Below are positions 43,057 to 45,374 of a stretch of 45,374 bases of DNA, in pieces; positions within the stretch are counted from its first letter, which is position 1; every line of letters starts with the position of its first letter. A program made the position numbers and the translations under genes. This DNA comes from Methanobacterium sp. UBA410. GTDB taxonomy: Archaea > Methanobacteriota > Methanobacteria > Methanobacteriales > Methanobacteriaceae. The notes under the pieces were generated by a model, which made no database searches, was not told the DNA's origin, and saw only the letters and a program-made list of their open reading frames with translations. The stretch spans positions 116,394 through 161,767 of the forward strand of contig DAHH01000004.1 of NCBI GenBank assembly GCA_002498385.1, given 5' to 3'.

Positions 43057-43467
43057 TTACTTTCTAAGTAGTGCCAGTAGGCCTGCCAAGCCTAATAAAA
43101 CAGCTCCAGGTATTCCAAATAGTGATATGCTGATTAAAAGCCAGACGGCACTTATTATTAATATAATACCTCCCCATTTGGGGTTTTTGAGCACGTATGC
43201 TGCTCCTGCTATTCCAACTATTGATGCCAATATTGCGCTTGCACCCAAACCTGCAACTTCTGATGCAAATATTCCAAAAAGCACAGCAAATATTCCACCT
43301 AACAAACCAAAAATTCCACCCAATATTCCAACAATAACCTCCACAGTCCTTGATATTTCTTTCTCTTCGTTAACATCATTTGAATTGAAAGGTTTTCCAC
43401 ATTTAGAACAGAAAGTTGAACCTGGTTCATTTTCTGCTCCACATTCAGTACAGTACAATTTTTCCAT
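43057..43467 (-). CDS. Zinc-ribbon multi-pass membrane protein (DUF4064-like)
   Basis: 136 residues. The ribbon CTECGAENEPGSTFCSKCG (Cys6, 9, 20, 23) is followed by a charged linker. Four Gly-rich hydrophobic helices come next (VIVGILGGIFGLLGGIFAVL, ASAILASIVGIAGAAYVL, WGGIILIISAVWLLISIS, IPGAVLLGLAGLLALL). The layout resembles DUF4064 proteins. AGGAGG precedes the ATG. It ends 40 bases before the 210-residue ribbon protein starts, so the two are probably cotranscribed. Function unknown. Confidence 0.82.
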   Translation of the reverse strand: MEKLYCTECGAENEPGSTFCSKCGKPFNSNDVNEEKEISRTVEVIVGILGGIFGLLGGIFAVLFGIFASEVAGLGASAILASIVGIAGAAYVLKNPKWGGIILIISAVWLLISISLFGIPGAVLLGLAGLLALLRK

Positions 43468-44068
43468 TGTTTTCCTCCTGGGTTTTCACCACAATTTTTT
43501 TTAGAGGTTTTTACTTATTATTTGAAGCTTACACATCATGGAGAGAATATGTAGTCTTCAGTTATAAGTTAAAAACCTCTGCAAACTCTATTTTTCATCA
43601 TGTTAATTATAATTTTCAAATATAACATGATGGATAATATCATCATGTATACATAAAATATGGCCATGTATATATTTCTTTCTGTTTAAGCCAGATCAAA
43701 AGGTTTATATGGCGCTCATTATTTTTTTTGATTTAGATAAAGGATTGTTCAGCAAAATAAAGAAATATAAATCGTTATTTTTCCAAATATTCAATTAAAA
43801 ACTGACAAAAATTAGCAGGAAGATTAATAAAACATTGAGCCATTACTTCAATTTTTAAGTTTTTAATGAACAGTTTTATAATAATAGTAAAATGTTATGT
43901 TTTAAATTTAATAATTAATAGTTACTATCATATTGTTCAATTTTTTAAATCGATTTAAACAAACAATTGGTGTACATGAAAAAATTGATACAGATAAAAA
44001 AAAGTAATGTTCCGTAGTTAAATTTTAAAATCAACGCAAAAAAATAGTTAGAAAGTAAAAAAAACAGA
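43468..44068. other. Regulatory region with inverted repeats
   Basis: 600 bases without a gene. catcatgtta (43596-43605) and taacatgatg (43623-43632) form a perfect 10-bp inverted repeat with 17 bases between. tatacat (43648-43654) and atgtata (43666-43672) form another. Both lie 130-205 bases before the leftward ribbon gene. The right end is A/T-rich and carries the DUF763 transcript end. Confidence 0.55.
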
Positions 44069-45205
44069 TCAATCCTCATTATGTATCAAAGTTTCAAGAC
44101 GTTTAATAGCCCCATATTTATCCTTTTTTTCAAGTTTTGCCTCTTGAAGTGATTCTTCAAGGGTTCTGATGGAGTGGTCGTAGACTTCACGGTCAACAGG
44201 ATATGGGTAGCCGTCTTTTCCGCCATGGGTGAAGCTGTACTTCACGGGATCCTTCCAGCTGGGCTCGGATCCGTAGACAAGGTCGGATATCAGGGCAAGG
44301 GCGCGTATCTTCTTGGGCCCCATTCCCCTAAGCGATATGAGCTCCTCGTAGTTTGAGGGCTGAATCTCCCATGCACTCTTTAGAACCTCAAATTCTCTGT
44401 CTGACAGGTCCATGTCAAGAACGGGGTGGTGTCTCGGCATCTTGAACTCATTGAAGTAGGCGTCAAGATTGGTCTGGGACTTTTCAATGGGTTTTCGGTC
44501 CCTGAAGTATTTTTTAAGGTGTTCTGGGTTGTCGCATATAAGATCAACACTTACATCCCGTGTTTCACCGCTTTCGTGGGCTGTCATGTCCAGAGCATTT
44601 GTTTCTGGTTTGTCGCAGCATATTCCCTGGTGGGGTTCGTCCACAAGGTCAGACACTGATTCTGAAAGCCAGTGGTACCTGCGGGCGTAGCGCGTTTCTT
44701 CGTTCATTCCCTGCTGCACCACGGACCATCCACCCTTTTCTGTCAAGATAAATGAGTGATGGTATAGCTGATATCCGTCCTGAACACAAGAGTTGTCGAT
44801 CTTTGCTGAGATCTTGCTTGCATGGACCATCTCATCAATGGTTGCACTTGAAAGTGAGAAAATATCACCGGCCTTTTCAATATCTGATGGGGTGTTTCTT
44901 GAGGCTTTACCTTTACCACCTGCAACCATGATGCCGTGCTCCTCAGGTTTGATGGCCATTTTAAGTGCTCCACAGGTGGTTGTGGTGGTGCCTGATGAGT
45001 GCCAGTCAAAGCCTAAAACGCATGCAAATGCCTGGAACCAGTAAGGGTCCGATATTCTCCTTAAAAACTCCTGTGGGTCGTACTCGTAGAGCATCACATC
45101 TACAATACCCTTTGTAAGCTTGACCATTCTGGTAAATAGCCATCTGGGTGCTTTTCCCCCGTGAAGCGGAAGGTTTGCAACACCTCTTCTTGCCTGCATC
45201 TCCAT
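44069..45205 (-). CDS. DUF763 family protein
   Basis: 378 residues. ANLPLHGGKAPRWLFTRMVK at the start and DPYWFQAFACVLGFDWHSSG soon after identify the family, which is widespread in archaea and thermophilic bacteria. A helix-hairpin-helix-like motif (LISLRGMGPKKIRALALISD, about residues 296-315) suggests DNA binding. GGYPYPVDR-type GKDGYPYPVDREVYDHSIRT lies near the end. The biochemical function is unknown; a nucleic-acid enzyme or repair role is inference. ATG 45205 is preferred over the preceding TTG codon. The ribosome site is weak. Monocistronic. Confidence 0.9.
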   Translation of the reverse strand: MEMQARRGVANLPLHGGKAPRWLFTRMVKLTKGIVDVMLYEYDPQEFLRRISDPYWFQAFACVLGFDWHSSGTTTTTCGALKMAIKPEEHGIMVAGGKGKASRNTPSDIEKAGDIFSLSSATIDEMVHASKISAKIDNSCVQDGYQLYHHSFILTEKGGWSVVQQGMNEETRYARRYHWLSESVSDLVDEPHQGICCDKPETNALDMTAHESGETRDVSVDLICDNPEHLKKYFRDRKPIEKSQTNLDAYFNEFKMPRHHPVLDMDLSDREFEVLKSAWEIQPSNYEELISLRGMGPKKIRALALISDLVYGSEPSWKDPVKYSFTHGGKDGYPYPVDREVYDHSIRTLEESLQEAKLEKKDKYGAIKRLETLIHNED

Positions 45206-45374
45206 CAAAGCCTTTTCTATTTAAAATTTAACAGTAGTATCTTTGAAGTTTCCCCTAAAAGTATCTTTTTTAGGTTACAAATTTTTTTTAAACAAATTTT
45301 TTTTTAAATTTACAGATTATTCAGATAAATTACTTTTATTAGATTAATCTAAAATTAAAATCTTATAAATTAAA

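Overview
The window reads as chromosome of a hydrogenotrophic methanogen of the order Methanobacteriales, most likely a Methanobacterium species. The evidence is a run of methanogenesis marker genes, archaeal housekeeping genes (Nob1, DphB, Trm5, DUF763), AT-rich intergenic DNA, archaeal TATA boxes and strong GGAGGTGA ribosome sites. No rRNA, tRNA or CRISPR array was seen.

Layout. (1) 0.2-7.6 kb: an aryl-acid module of iorA-iorB, convergent with an ACT-domain gene and a phenylacetate-CoA ligase, followed by a sodium:solute symporter. It would interconvert aryl acetates, their CoA thioesters and aryl pyruvates for aromatic amino acids. (2) 7.7-17.6 kb: a metallo-beta-lactamase-fold hydrolase, a zinc-ribbon/GNAT protein, phosphate butyryltransferase, a 41-residue symporter accessory protein, PRC-barrel, zinc finger, pyrE, moaB and nob1. 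Between them lie three decayed genes (ion channel, sensor histidine kinase, membrane zinc ribbon) and a candidate structured RNA. (3) 18.0-26.2 kb: the core of the window, DUF2117 then a tightly overlapping run MMP2-MMP3-MMP6-DUF2111-MMP5-MMP15-MMP17, then nifB. These are components or likely components of the ATP-driven methyl-coenzyme M reductase (MCR) activation machinery. The short NifB next to them fits supply of its complex iron-sulfur clusters. (4) 26.6-35.6 kb: mtnA, a secreted M14-like protein, trm5, dphB, an orphan D12-class adenine methyltransferase, a SAM methyltransferase and a short archaeosine-synthase-like protein. (5) 36.0-40.5 kb: an accessory scar. It holds an IS630 remnant, an ABC-2 permease with a SPASM/ABC-ATPase fusion, then decayed IS5-type and IS1595-type transposases. 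(6) 40.9-45.2 kb: small membrane and zinc-ribbon proteins, then DUF763.

Two themes run through the window. First, gene decay is common: ten loci are broken or apparent remnants, and several breaks are one-base changes at short G runs. Second, short tandem duplications of 16-31 bp occur at gene edges. Resequencing would separate true decay from base-calling error.
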